A stretch of 64,000 bases of DNA. It comes from Bryoerythrophyllum caledonicum (lineage: Eukaryota > Streptophyta > Bryopsida > Pottiales > Pottiaceae). Below are positions 42,855-56,831 of this stretch, in pieces (positions within the stretch are counted from its first letter, which is position 1; each line of letters opens with the position of its first letter). The stretch spans positions 19,599,332-19,663,331 of the forward strand of contig OZ020516.1 of assembly GCA_963971425.1 (NCBI GenBank). Reading direction: 5' to 3'. Below the pieces are notes generated by a model. That model was not told the DNA's origin. It saw only the letters and a program-made list of their open reading frames with translations, and made no database searches. A program made the translations under genes and the position numbers.

Positions 42855-45800
42855 CCATCTATAAACTCTTTGCAAACAAATTGACATCCATTCTATCTGC
42901 ATATGGAGAAAAATACCAAATCCTACACGACATTTGAAAAGGCTTTTTGCGAAAAGAAGTATCGCTAGGCAACTCTAAACCATAATTGCCACACTCGAAG
43001 ATGCACAAATTACAAACCAAGACATATAAATTTTATATATTGATTTCAAAAATTCATTTGATTCTATTGACCACGCAAGATTATTAGTAATTATGTCTGA
43101 CCTTGATACACTGATACAGTTGCACTAGTTGGAAATATCTACTTTCACTTGTCCACCTCATACATTGGAGAAAATTTTGCAACAACACGCCTAATTTCCA
43201 TGAAACGCGAAATCATACAAGGTGATACCTTAAGCCCATACCTATTCATTATTTTCTTAGAACCAATACTAAGATGGATGCAAAGGGGAAACAATGGCTA
43301 CACCTTTCGAACATCAGAAGTCACCATAAACTTGGCCACCTATGCCAATGACCTTGCGGCTATAGCCGATAAACTTCGATCACTTCAAATTTAACTTAAT
43401 AAAATTAACAAATTTTGTGATTTGTCCAGTATGAATGTTGGTGCCAAAAAATGTGCCGCCATAGGATGCCCAAACAAATCCAAAATGAACCCCACTACAT
43501 TCAAAGCACTTATGCAAGTCACCAATATAAAATACCATGATCAATCCATCCCTATACTTCATCAAAACAAACCATACGTATATCTAGCCACAAATCTTAT
43601 CCCCTCACTAAAATGGAAGATACAAATCCTCATCACTATACAAAACTTACTAAACAATTGCAAAGAACTAATAGCATGCCCGGCCACTATGAAACAAAAA
43701 ATTGAAATGGAAGGCACAATACTAAGATCCAAAGTAACATACAACTTTTACATAGTTCCATACTCTATGCTTGCTATCAAAAAACTTGACAAAAAAAGCA
43801 TACCTATACCAAAATCCATTTGTGGCCTTCCCAAATGTATGTCGAATGTTGTAATTCAACTCCCACAAATTTGGATTAGGAGCTCATTCCATAAAAAATG
43901 CTTACCTCCAATGTATACAAAAACAACTTCAAAATGCACTCAACAACAAAGGTAGACTTGGCAAGATTTACAAAAGACTCACTCATTCTATCCTTGCCGA
44001 ATATGGTGGTGCTAAAAACATTCCTAGAATAAACAATGCGGATTGCATTTGATCACCAATTGTTTGAACATTTTTTCTACTAAAAAATAATTTAAGAAAA
44101 AGTTTACTTATAAAAGACACTCACAAATTTCCTTTTAGAACCTCCACCCTTAGAGCAAATGTGGCTATAAGTAACCCAAAATGACACAAGAATTAATCAA
44201 CATCCCTTCCAAAAACTTTTACTAAAACTTTTCTTAGCAAGTATTATTGATCTAAAACAAATTACGTTACCAAATGGAACACACATTATGAACCACAATG
44301 ACTTCAAAATATTTCATGATACACCATCTAAATTAATTTTTAAAAGCTATTAATATTCCCCAACAACTATTTTGCTATCCCCATGCCCCAATACATGCGC
44401 TTCACCATGCCCTATATATCCAAACCCCTGCACATTCAGAGACGCATACGTCACCTACAACAATATCATCCATTCCAAAAACAACCTCCAATCCATCGCA
44501 TCCATACCACCCCACCCCCCTCAACACACATACTGAAAAATCCATCCGCATATCTCATAAATCTCATTCTTCACCATAAACACAGAAAACATATAGACTC
44601 AAGTAAAATTACAAAAATGATACTAAGTATGTATGCAAGTGGCAACATGATAACAATACATACAACAAATGGCTACCTCAAAGAAACTTCTTTTCATGGC
44701 ATAACCAAAACACCTATACCCATAACTCCACACAATTAAGACAATCATTATCAATACCCCAAAATAAATTCTACTTAAAAATTATTCAAGCGCACCACCC
44801 TCAAGAGCAACTTTGTGACTCAAGAACCGTTACCCCACCCATAATCATTCCCCTTCTCAACATCCATACAACCAAATGCAACCCCAAAAAAGACATTCTC
44901 ACATCAAACAATACAATTAGAATAAATGAAGACCACACATATATATATATATGAAGACAATGGGAGACATCTAATCACTATTCTTGTCACTAGACTCATA
45001 TAGCTATGGAACTAATACTATAACAACTTACAAACCCCGACAATCATGGAGCCAATAACTCAACCATTCAAAACCAAAATAGTTTGGTTATACCAAAGAT
45101 ATAAATACCGCATCCCAAAGATGACCTCCTCAACCTCGCACAATACGCATTACCTACGCCCATTCTAAACTCACTAATCTCATCCTTCAACATCTAATAC
45201 TCGTACTTTTCATCCCCCGTTACATGCTCCACTCAACTCACAAAATTTCATTCACCTTTTGTAAGGGACCAAATGTTTGGCTCAATAGGAAATGCCTTGA
45301 CCATAAATGGAATGGAAATGGCATTGCACACTCTCACAATATTGAAGATACATAGTAGGCAATTTATTGGGCAAGACTAGCAGCCAAAAAAGATCCAAAA
45401 AATACCTCCACCCTCATTATCATACCAAACAAAGATTGGTATCAAAGCTTTAACCCACACTTAGGACCATTCCTAGATTCTCACATCATTGCTTTTTTGA
45501 AGCAAACTTTGTACCATATGAATCACCCACCTTACCACCTGAATTATTAAAAAAACCAAGGCTCAAGCCATCTACTATACAAATACTATGCATACACCAT
45601 CAAAATAACAACGTTGGTACTACAAAACAACTTGCCACACTTACCTCCATAACAAGCAACCTCAACATACGCCAACTATGTACAAAATATCCCCACCTAC
45701 ACCTTTCCAAATCGAGGTGAACCACAACAAAAAAAATGGTCCCAACTGAAATATGCAAACAGAACACAAATCCACCTTGCACACCACCCTCTCCTACAAA

Positions 45801-46372
45801 CCGTGACCATATCTCCTTAAAATTTGAACCCGCATGCAGTTTCTACATAGTTGGTTTCTTCAAGGAACCAAGACAAGCAAGCCCTGGAAATTGGCACAGA
45901 AAAAAAGCTAACTTTGGCATATATATGTCCACCAAAGAAATAAAAATATCCAAAAGACTACATGGAATTTAAAAGATCCTCAGAGGAGAAATGATGGCCC
46001 TGTTTTAAATTATTACTATACAATATGCTAATGAACTTGCACACATTTTCACATATTGAATAAACGTCTTGTACCTATTACATACTCAAATAACGCAACC
46101 TACCCTCGACAATAGTCAATCCGACCTAGCCATACTAATATCTATGGTATAATGCTACAAAATTGCACACAAATCACAACCCTTCTTAAAGTTAAAGCAC
46201 ATGTCAATATCAAAGGAAAGAATTAAGCGGAAAATTAGCTAAAGAAGGGCTAGGTAAATTCCATAGAAATTCCAAACATCCGCATGAACATGCCTATGTG
46301 TGGGAGTTTGAAACTCCCACTTGGTTGCCCCTACCAAAAAAATTAGTTAAAGTAGGATTTTTAGTCTTAATT
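42855..46372 (+). pseudogene. LINE 3' half: RT, connector and RNase H domain
   Basis: Continues the RT from NTIYKLFANKLTSILSAYG. IIQGDTLSPYLFIIFLEPIL is RT block 4; the catalytic box reads YANDLA, so the first Asp of YADD is Asn. A frame break follows, then GAKKCAAIGCPNKSKMNP and PYVYLATNLIPSLKWK. Towards the end CKQNTNPPCTPPSPT (TDGS-like), KISKRLHG, QYANELAHIFT and AHVNIKGKELSGKLAKEGL (the usual AHxGxxGNExADxLA block) identify an RNase H domain. It ends WEFETPTWLPLPKK before TAG near 46372. Many stops; dead copy. Confidence 0.78.
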
Positions 46373-46740
46373 AACTAGAAAAGTAGTAAGTATTGTGTAG
46401 AATTAGATTAAATAGCGGATAGTGAAAATAGGAAAATGCTTAAGTAGTTAATTAGGTTCATAGTGGTGATAAAACCGGGTCTTAAAATCACTAGTTTAGT
46501 CCCGGAAACAATTTCAAAGAGTCCCAGAAGAGATCCTAGGATGTAATTCTAAAATCACCACTTAACCTAGATTAATTAGTTAAGTTTAGAAGGTAGTTAG
46601 ATTAATTAGGAAGTAGTTTAGTTCCTTCCTTTTGTTGTTATAGACACAAATTCTTGTTCGAAAGAATAAGAATTTAGTTATATGAGACAAAAAAAAAATA
46701 TATATAAAGACAAGAAAAAAAATTAAAAATTAAAAAATTA
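46373..46740. other. AT-rich spacer after the LINE
   Basis: No gene. Rich in TTAATTAGTTAAGT-like words and A-runs near 46690-46745. Confidence 0.35.
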
Positions 46741-47050
46741 AAAAATACCATACTTGGGTATCCACTCGGGTATGAGCCAACCCGGGTATCAACCCGGATA
46801 TGGCAGATACCCGTGCTAACCGGGTATCACCCGGGCAGCGGCCTGGATATCAAACCCCAAAGCCGGGTCGAGCATAAGCTTGACCCACTGGCCATGACAT
46901 GGATATCAACCCCAGGCATGAGCCGAAGGAAGCTCGGGAATCCGGGCAACCCCGGGCATGGAAAGATAGCCGACCCCGCAGGGTACAAGGGTAGCCGACC
47001 CCGACCACGCAAGGCCGCAAACCCTGCTGATTCCGCAACCGCTCTTGCGC
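46741..47050 (+). repeat. GGGTATC-motif cluster
   Basis: A dozen or so CGGGTATC / CGGATATC / GGGTAGCC cores within ~250 bp, the same core as the element Y leader array (11060-12090) but on the opposite strand relative to that element. Could be the leader of another, unrecognised relative. Confidence 0.6.
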
Positions 47051-48420
47051 CCGCAGCCTCCCCCCCCAGTTCTAGCCCCCCTCTCTCGATTTTCTCCCTC
47101 CTCCCTTACTTTATAATTCCTTTCTCTCTCTCTCTAATAGGGTTAGAAGCTGGAAAACTTAAGGTGTACGGTTGGAAGAGAGTGGTGGTACAACTAGAAT
47201 TTGGAGGAGAAAGAAATTTTGGAGAAGAAGTTTTGAAGAAGACTTTTGAAGATTTCAAGGTGGTTTGGAAGACTTTCTAGAGGCTTTTCAAGTGTCTTGA
47301 AGGTGGTGGAAGACGTGCGCTTAACCTAAGGTTTGGTGGTGCAATAAGGTTTGTGGTTGCGGCAACAAGATCAAGGAGACAAAAGTTTACGCAGGTGCGG
47401 ATGCAACACAGAGTTGGAAAACAAAGGTGATTCTTGCCCATATTGGATTTCTCCTGTTTGTGCAAACTTTCATGTTCAAAAGTTTATTTTCCTCTTTCTA
47501 TCGGGGTGAACTCCGGTTACATCTTCTCCGGTCTAGAGAAAAGTCCTCCGGTGGACTCTATCTAGACCATATTGTGACTTCTTATACGTGTGAGTCTACG
47601 TTGGTGTCATATTATTTGTTTTCTATTGTCTTAGCCTTGTGGCAAGTCTTTTCTTTAGGTTTTCTCCATCCTCCTATTCTCTTTAGGTCTTGCCCAAATA
47701 TTCTATCACTTTCATGGTCTTCCCGATCAACCAGGAAAATCTCTTTCTAAGTCTTTGTCTCCCAAGTCATCTCCTTGTGATGATTTTATGTGACCTTGTG
47801 TTGTTAGTGTGTTGCTAGATATGTGAGACGCCTACATCCACATATTCTAGCAAAGTGTTCCGGAGTAGTCCACCGGTTGACCGGTAGACTTGTATTTCCG
47901 GGCCGGACCGGAGTTTGTGATAAGTTAATAGGGAGGTTAGTAGAAGTACTTGCATTTTGCAGATTTTTGTCCACTCCGGACAACATGGCTCTACCGGTGT
48001 CGATAATTCTTTCAAAGATTGATCCAAACAAGTCGAAGGGGATTACGAAAGGTGCACAGTTGGAGGACGACCTCATCCGGATGGGGTGCAGAGGACTCTA
48101 CGAGAACCCGTGGGTATTCCAGAGGTGCGGTGGCGGAGTTGCAGCCTTCCGGGACGCCCCGGGGAGTCTACCAAGCTAATCCTGGTCTTGGACCAGGGAT
48201 GTATGGCATGAAGTGTATTCTCTTCGTCAAGAGAGGGAGTGGATATCCGGAATCAACCGGGAACTTCTAGAATAACATGTACCAAGCCCTTACAATGCGT
48301 CGGAATGCTACTGGAGCGACCACTTCACGGATCACCGGTTGAAAAGGCCGATTGAGTTTCTAAACCCAATCCTCCATCCCAACCGTTGTGAAAGCACTAC
48401 GGGTAATCGAGGCATCAATG
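47051..48420. other. Unrecognised sequence, CCGG-rich in part
   Basis: Purine-rich 47140-47300 followed by pyrimidine-rich stretches; 47850-48300 is rich in ACCGG/CCGGT words like 54300-55450. Two short open plus frames (46813-47280, 47823-48179) show no motif. It may be one repeat family interrupted by the AT-rich block to the right. Confidence 0.3.
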
Positions 48421-51400
48421 ACTAGCGATTTTAGTCATTGTTGAGTCATAGATGACATGTATTACTAGGGACTGACTAAAAAAATTTTAGTTCGGGCACA
48501 ACAATAGTTTCGAATAATAGATTTCTGTAGTCATTCTTTTTGCCATGTGGATTTCTCATCCATCTGCCTACGTAGCCCATCATCCTCAAACATTGATGAG
48601 TTGGCTACTGACGTGGATTTGAGTGTGACATGGAATTTATGGTGGATGATGATGTGGATTTTTGTGTGACTTGGAATTAAACGTGGCAGTTGACGTGGAC
48701 AATGATGTAGACAATGATAGTTTTTTTGTAAACTGCCTAGTTATTGTTTAGTCATTGTACAGTGTTAGTTTAGTAATTCCTTAATTATTTTGGTAGTGTA
48801 AATTTATCCATAATAGATATGCATGTACTAATTTTAGTTTTGGTCTAGTTATTCTTTGGTTACTGTGTGGTTTGAATGTAGTCATTCTACAGTCATTTGA
48901 TAGTTTTTTGTACACTGTCTAATTATTGTTTAGTCATTATGTTGTTAATTTTCAGTCATTATGCAATTTATGTTGTCATTATGCAGTGTTAGTTCAGTAA
49001 TTTCTTAGTTGACGTGGTAGTAATAAATTCCCTATAATAAGATTGCAAACACTAATTTTACTTCTACTCTAGTCATTATTCGATTGTTGTGAGGTTTAAG
49101 TGTAGTTATTATGTAGCTATTTATGTGTACTACCTAGTCATTGTTTAGTCATTGCGTAGTGTTATTTAGTAATTTCTCAGTTATTGTGGTGGTTATTAAG
49201 TTGTTATGTTTGGTCATTATTTTAGAGATGTATTAGTTATTTCATAGAGAGTATATGGTTACCACAATTAGGCAAATAATCCCTGTATAATTACATAATA
49301 CTTTTATAATACCATAAATAATACCAAAAATGTCTCGGTCATGAAATACTTTGAAATAAACGAAATGGTGACTAGGGCAATGACTACAAAAGCCCCTCAA
49401 ATACAATGCCCAATAAAAACCATCTGCTAGCACCCAGTGTGATGCTTGCTCAATAAAAACCAAACATAAAACAAAGTCCTCACTCAATTCTCTTGTTTGA
49501 GCTTAGGATGATTCCTCCATGCCATTTGTCCCCTGCAATACCACTCACTCTTCTCCAAGCCCCTTTCTGTCGCTTATTTTTGGGGTTTAGCAAATCCACC
49601 AATATCCCCTTTTGGAATTGCAAGCCCACATCCATACAGATTTATTAAACAAGAAGATTTATGTACAATGACTAAACAAGTGATCAACAATTACTAAACA
49701 ATGATTTTAGTACAACCACAGAATTACCAAAGAAAGCATAAATAGTACATGAAATGACTGCAAATCATTGACTACACAATCACTAATCACAATTAAATAA
49801 TTACCTGAAAAGAACGACTGATATTACTTCTAACGAGTGCAATATTACTATATTATGACTTTAAATAAGATCGTAACAAGTATAGAATTTACACATACCA
49901 ATTTCTAGAAATCACTATTGTTTAGTGTTTACTGTGAGCAATCCACCCTACAAGATGAATGTCATAGAAATGGGCCGATGGAGAGTGTATGTGACCTAAG
50001 TGCTTCCAAGCAATGGATTTCTAACCAAGAATTTGACTTCCACATTCACATGTACGTCACGTACATAATCTATGCATTTCTTATCCATAACAACATACAC
50101 ATGCACGTACATGTATCATTCACTTACATTCACCATACAAGCTAAGATCATACATGTAGATAATAGCATGGACATTGAAAACAATGCTTGCAAGTGGAAA
50201 ATCAACACCAAAAAGGAGGCAGCACATCCCCTGGCACTAAAACATACGCCATTTCCTACCGAAGACTCCAAATTCAACAAAATAAACTTTTAATGAAGGC
50301 TGGCTGAAATACCCTCTAGCTCGTAGAAAAATCACTGGAAAAAACCTTACCAATAAAATGTCACAAACCTCCAAAGTAAGGGCTTCCCAAATCTTGCGGC
50401 AGTCAATCCTCTTGCAATTGGTTGGCCGTAACTTTGTTGTTATCGCTCCAAATCCTTTGATTCTAGTCTTGTTGGAAAGTTAACTTAACAAGCTTTAAAC
50501 TTTGCAAATCTTAAGTCTTGAACCGTCCTCACCTCAAAGATATTGTCTTCCAAAGTCAGTGCTCAAGGTCTGTGTTGACGGAGGATCCCTTCTCGCTTTG
50601 GCGGCCATATCTCCCTTGAAAATGCTCCAAATCCTTTGAGCCTAGACTTTTTGGAAAGTCAACTTAATAAGCTTGATCTTCTCCAAATCTCACTACCACC
50701 TCTTATTTACTCCAACCGTAGTTGTAGATCTAGCCACGGCCTTCTCCTATCTCACTCTATTCCTAACTTACTAACCCTCTTTCACATACTCGACACACAC
50801 ACCTTGGAAGAGAGAGAGAGAGAGTGAGAGAGGGAGGAGGGCAGCTCTTGCAAGCCACTCCCTCAAACCCTAGCCGCCACCTTTTGTCACCCTAAGTCTA
50901 ACATTCATTCAGTTGGACATTTCCCATCCCGGTCTTCTTCTTTCTACCTAGTTGCACAATCCTATTCCTTTTTTATCTACTTTTCTACCTATTTCATATT
51001 TCACTTGTATTTCTCCATAGTCTAACTCTTACTTAATCCTTTAATTCTCCCTATTTCTATTTTTCTACTTGAAATCTTTCAATAATCAGATCATAGTGTG
51101 GATATTTTCTTCTTGCCATTCTTTGGCATACATTTTTCGTTGATTGCTTCTACAAAGTTTACTAATTCAATTTTGTGGGCAAACATTCAAATATTTAATT
51201 GAAATTTGACACTAACCTATTTGACACATCATCAATGTCAAACACAAATAAACATCCATCTACGTCAACAACTAGAAAAAATATACACGAGTAATTTTTT
51301 AGTTATAAATATATTACTAGACCTAGTTCTTTTTTAGTGACACAATAATTCTTCTATACGTATCACTAATGAATGACTAAGACATAATCTAAGTCAACAG

Positions 51401-52960
51401 TATCTGAAAAAACCTTGCATCCATCCACATCAACAAAATGTCTAAAGTGTCAACATTTTAATTGGAAGTTATAAAATATATTAATGTGTTGAGTAATTAT
51501 CTAGTGACGCAGTATTATGTCTCAAATGTATCACTGAAGAATTACTAGCATACAATCCAAATCACCCCTAATTGCTACATCAGAAATGTCAATTGGAATA
51601 GGCATTCGTCCACGTGAGCAGTTTATAAAAAATTATCCACCAGTAATTTTTCAGTTATAAAATATATTACTGTGCCGAGTTATTTCCCGATGATGCAGTG
51701 ATTTGTGCGAAATGTATTACCAAGGAATTATTGGAATACAATCCAAGTCACCGAAATATATTACTTGCCACATCACTAGTGTCAAATGGAAGTAGACATC
51801 CATACACATCTACAATTTTTTTTAAATATCCATGAGTTATTTTACAGTACCCATGAGTTATTTTTGAGTAATACAATATATAATTGTGCCAAGTTATATT
51901 CCAGCGACATAGTAATTTGTGTCAAATGTATTACTAAAGAATTACTGGAATACAATCCAAGTCATTGCCTATTTGCCACATCAGCAATGTCGGACATAAG
52001 TAGACATCCATCTACGTCAACAATTTTCTAAAAATAACCATTAATTATTTTTGAGTTCTAACATATATTACTTTACCTAGTTATTTTCTAATAAGACAGT
52101 AATTCTTTTCAAATGTATGACTAATGAATGACATAGACATAATCCAAGTCAACAGTATTTGACAAAACCCTACATCCATCCACGTCAGCAAATTATCCAA
52201 TGTGCCAACGATCTGATTGGAAGTTATAAAAAATTATCCACTAGTCATTTTTCAGTTATAGAATATATTACTCTGTCGAGTTATTTCCCGGTGATGCAGT
52301 AATTTGTCTGAAGGGTATCACTAAAGATTTACTGAAACACAATCCAAGTCACCACCTACTTGCCACATCAGCAATGTCAAACAGAAGTAGACATCCATCT
52401 ACGTCAGCAACTTTATAAAAAGTATCCCCGAATTATTTTTTAGTTATAAAATATATTACTGCACCAAGTAATATTTTAGTGACGTAGTGATTTGTGCCAA
52501 ATGTATTACTAAGGAATTACTGGAATACAATCCAAGTCATCACCTATTTGCCACATCAGCAATGTCCAACAAAAGTAGACATCCATCTACTTCAGAAACT
52601 TTCTAAAAATATCCATGAGTTATTTTTGAGTTCTAACATATATTACTTTAGCTAGTTATTTTCTAGTGAGAGAGTAATTCTTTTCAAACATATCACTAAT
52701 GAATCACTAAGGCACAACCCTAGTCAGTCACCTTCTTGCCACGTCAACACTATCGGATGAAGCATGGATGAAAACACCAGGATGACGATAAGAACGATGT
52801 TGGCCGTCACATGGTTTTCATCACCTCTCTGTCCGCAAAAACTTAAATTACTGTAAATTGACTAGGGCAGCTAACTAGCTAGATCCGGGCAGCGTCTGCA
52901 GATCATGAGTAATTATGTAGTAATTGTTTACTGGCTAGTCATTTATGTTGTAGTCATTTA
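48421..52960. repeat. AT-rich block with two internal tandem arrays, possible non-coding insertion
   Basis: Its edges carry related inverted words (CAATGACTAGC near 48417, GCTAGTCATTTATG near 52935). 48720-49240: about three ~180-225-bp units with CTAGTTATTGTTTAGTCATTG. 49260-51180: no repeat or gene seen. 51200-52750: about eight ~190-bp units (listed separately). No transposase is seen. Confidence 0.5.
51200..52750 (+). repeat. ~190-bp tandem array, about 8 units
   Basis: The phrase ACAATCCAAGTCA or a variant recurs near 51385, 51555, 51742, 51952, 52142, 52332, 52528 and 52717. Between them AGTAGACATCCATCTACGTC and TTATAAAATATATTACTG recur. Period about 170-210 bp, mean near 190, with moderate divergence. 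Confidence 0.8.
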
Positions 52961-52996
52961 TAGGCCGATTTCCCGTAGCCAAGGGTCACAACCCGG

Positions 52997-53880
52997 TTGG
53001 CCCCTGCCTACATCGACGCGTTTTTCGAAGAATCCTTCCCAGATTGGGGATCTTTGTTGGTTGAGGCAATTTTGCCTCAACTCCGGGCAGTTCAACAAGG
53101 TGGAGGCCCCAAGACATTCTTGATCCCCGATCTCATGCATATGTATGAGCACCACCATTGTCTAGAACCGGAAGAGAAAAATATGTAGAGACAAGGGATA
53201 TCTTCTCCAGATCACCCTCCCCGGGATTCTCCACAACAACCAGAATCTCGGTTGGCATTACCAGCAACTCCTCGGGATCCTCCTCAACAACCGGAGTTCT
53301 GGTTGGCGTTATCGGCAACTCCATGGGAAGCCTCTTCATCTCAAGCGATCTCGAGTGAGGAAACGACCTCTCGGTTTCACCGAGAGAAACCACCACAACT
53401 GCCTACGGTATCCAAGAAACTCACTCTCGTGGAGAACATATCCTACTTCTCTTGGGAGGTGACCAAGGAGATCCAAGAGATGGAGATGGAGCTAATAGAG
53501 GCAAGGAGTCTCCAAAGGGTCGTCTAGAAGATTTTTGAAGTGGAGTACAACCGCGACATCTTACCCGCGGCTTGGGAGAAACTGGAGCTAGTGGCCAAAG
53601 TGAAGAAGGATCTCCGGGCCACCTACAAGGAGCTCCATGACTCGAAGACTACGTCTCAAGAGACTATCATGACATTGACCAAGATGCTTGCCGATCGATC
53701 GAGTACCACCACACCGTTGCAAGACCGGAGTCTACCCCGGGAATAGAGAAAATTTGTCTATAACAAATCTCCTTCTTTGGAGGAGGATGATCCACCCACT
53801 CAAACACTGGTGAGTTGGGTGGATTCCCCATCCTCCAAGGAGTGGGGTGTGAAAGACTATGAGAGAAAATGAAGCCTTCC
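52997..53880 (+). pseudogene. Degenerate coding-like region, unrecognised
   Basis: Joined plus-strand frames read YIDAFFEESFPDWGSLLVEA, LRAVQQGGGPKTFLIPDLMH, a proline-rich stretch with PPQQPE repeated, then a charged helical segment (WEVTKEIQEMEMELIEARSL, WEKLELVAKVKKDLRATYKE) that looks like a coiled coil. Two or three stops interrupt it. Acid/base-rich helices after a proline-rich linker would suit a transposon structural protein, but there is no motif to prove it. Confidence 0.35.
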
Positions 53881-55570
53881 GGTAAACTCTACTGGGAAGG
53901 AACCGGTTGACCTCCCTTTCTCACCTCGGAGTCCTTGGTGGAGTCCTCTATGGCTATACTAATTGATCTCAAAAAGACTCCTCGAGTATCTATAGGTACA
54001 TCCAACGTTCCGGTGGATATTCCCACTCCGCCGGTAGACCTCCCGGTGGATATTCCCAATCCACGGGTAGACCTCTCAGTTGAGACATCCAACCTTCCGG
54101 TGGATTCTCTTGACCATGTGGGTACTTCCAACCTTCTTGACAATCACTATATGGATCAACCGAGAGAGTCTTCCGATTGAGCTTTTGTATATGTTATGTG
54201 TTATTGTTGATTTATCCCACTGATTGATGAGATGTTCTTAAAGTTGCTAGATATAAACACTAAGGTGAGAGTAGTGATATCCATGGGGCCCCATTGTGCA
54301 CCTTGTCTCTACCACTTGAGTGGTTTCTCCGGCTACTTACCTTGGTTAGGGAAAGGTTCACCGGTCTCGGGACCGGGAGTCTTCCGGTTTACCGGTCTAC
54401 GGGTAATCCGCCGATGATTAAGCTACCCTTGATTTTAGGATCTAGATGCCATTTTGTACTTTTGTGGATCTACTTTTGGAGGATAGCTATCGACTTTAGT
54501 CCACTCTCTAGATGTCATTTCCACCTTTTGGGGATCTAGTTTTGGAGGGTAGCTATTAGCCTTTGTGTACTTAAGGAGCCTTGGGCTCTTGTGTTAAGTA
54601 CTCTTCTCTTTGTTGACTTGCTCGTGTCTTGCCTTTATTGCTTGTATCTAGAGTCTTTGTTGAGCTTGTGTAAGTAGACCGGGAGAGAGTTAAGCCCTCC
54701 TAGTGTGTTTTTGCTAGGTGTGGAAGGTTGTGACTTCTTCTGTGCTATGTGATTGAGTGTGAATAGAGACTTCCCGAGGGTGTACGATATCCAGGTTAGA
54801 TAGGTGGAGTGAGATCCGGGATCTATACTCCAGACCCTTCACCGGTGGGAACGAGAAGAGTTGTTTTATCGGATGGGATCCGGGAAGCCCACGGCTATTC
54901 ATGATAGCCTCCCTTAAGTGGAAAGTATTTGGATTGGTGGGGAGGAGGGGTGATATCATCCCTCTTGGTACACCGAGAGAGATCCGGGCTAAGCCTGAGT
55001 TCGGAGAATTCCGGAGTTTCTACTCTTGCAGTGAACAAGTTTTGACGATCCCTGTGGAAGATTGTCTTGCTCATATGATTTGCTTAGCACTAACTTGTTG
55101 TGAGCCTTGTATATTCTTTGTTTGATTCATTGGGTGTGGTTGTAGTTGGAACCCGGGCTTGCGTGAACGATTTACCGGGACAAGTTTCCGGTAAATTGTA
55201 AAGACCGGTAAACCGGCTGCAACTTTTTTAACTCTTTCAAGGTGTAGGGTTAGATTGTGGATATTGTCGCCTCTAGACTACGAGAACGGAGGGCAGTGAC
55301 TTTCCGGGCATTGTAAAAACTTTCCGGAAAACTACAGTAACGCTCAATAAAGTTTAATTGAAACACTTGTGGTTACTTATTTCCGGTTACTAAGGTACCG
55401 GGGAAGCCATCTTCCGGGATGTGCTGAGGTATTAAGTGTGAAGTGTTGTTAAGATTTAAAGAGTTTGATGCACGATAAAAATCCCTGGAAATGATCTAGT
55501 TAGGTGGGCTTGCTTAAGATTAATTTTGGTTAATTTTGAGAATTACGAACTACTAGACTACAACACCATG
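53881..55570. other. CCGGT-rich region, no gene seen
   Basis: Contains many CCGGT/ACCGG words and a tandem TCCAAC(C/G)TTCCGGTGGAT-like phrase near 54000-54120. No protein family recognised. Confidence 0.35.
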
Positions 55571-55579
55571 CTACCCCGT

Positions 55580-56550
55580 ACTACGAGAGAAAAACATGGT
55601 CCTGCATGGAAGACACCCTGGACAAAGGCCCCATGAGATTTCTAGATAGATATCTTAAAAAGCAAGACTTGCCAACAACCTTGATTTAATCTCAAAAAGC
55701 TTCCTCAACATAGACAAATGGACCGGTAACAACAATATTGATAACAAACTCTCCAAAAACTTTTGAAAAAATCCCACAATTACAAATTCACAAAAAACAT
55801 GCCCTATCAACTTCCGTACCAAACAATACATGGGAAATGCCCGCAAACAACTCTTCTTTGGAATAGAACGATTCCCATCCATGACATGCCCAATTTGCAC
55901 CTCTGCAAACCCAAACACATGGCTTCTCGTACTCCTCAAATGCCAAAACCATCACATACACTCCCTAATTGTCAAAAGGCACAATAAAGCGGTATGGAAA
56001 ATCCAAAAACTAATTGTATCATCAAACAAATCTCGATGCTTTCTACTTATGAATGCCGGAACCTTCAACAACAATCTACAAGAAAACACGGTCCCCCTAT
56101 GGCTACTTCCATGCACATAAGGAACCCAAAGATGTCATTGTAATGCTAGATTTATACCATATATACTATGCGCCAAAAGACTATGTTATAAAGACCCCCA
56201 ATCGGACCACATAAACACAAGCCTCACTATCCAATTTATTGAATTTAAATATTGTAATGATAGATTTTCCCCAGAAGCAATTGAAAACAAAAATTAATAA
56301 ATACCAACCACTTATTAATGACATTGCAGCTCTTGGATGGAAAGTTGACCCCCTTATTGTCATCACTGTCGTAGCTAGAGCTCAAGTTACCTTTATTCCA
56401 TATATGAAAAGTCTCAAAAAAACATACAATATCCCCATTATCCTAATTAAAAAGACATTCACAAAAATTAGCACCATCGCTATCCAACTTGCGATGTCCA
56501 TACTCCTACACAAACCAATAATTGAAAATAACCAATCTCTCCCATAATTA
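55580..56550 (+). pseudogene. Second LINE copy, 3' fragment
   Basis: Plus-strand frames contain a C-terminal zinc-finger segment (FPSMTCPICTSANPNTWLLV with LKCQNHHIHSLI, a CxxC...HxxxxC/H arrangement typical of LINE ORF2 ends), then KSRCFLLMNAGTFNNN and KINKYQPLINDIAALGW. 56023-56330 matches 61050-61290 closely, proving a repeated family. 5'-truncated as usual for LINEs; several stops. Confidence 0.65.
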
Positions 56551-56831
56551 AATGATACCTCCTAAAAACCTCTCAAAAGCACACATTTAACCTTTACATA
56601 TCATCTCTTGGAATTGAGCCATGTGGTTCTGATTGGTCCTTGGTTACCAGTTACATAGTGTCTACCCTCGAGGGGGGGGGAGTAGTTCCATACCGCTAAA
56701 CCTATGTTTGGTGGACATTGGTTTAGTGCTGGAACAAAGAGACACTTTATTCACTCCGGCCCTACATGGAGGACCAAAGTTCTTCTTCTTCAAAGTTTAT
56801 GAAATTGTTTGGATGTCTTCTTGTACTATAC

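Noticed and set aside
46296..46322. Hairpin GTGGGAGTTTGAAACTCCCAC as a terminator
   Set aside because: It lies inside the LINE RNase H reading frame (WEFETPTW), in a eukaryotic context where such a hairpin has no known terminator role.
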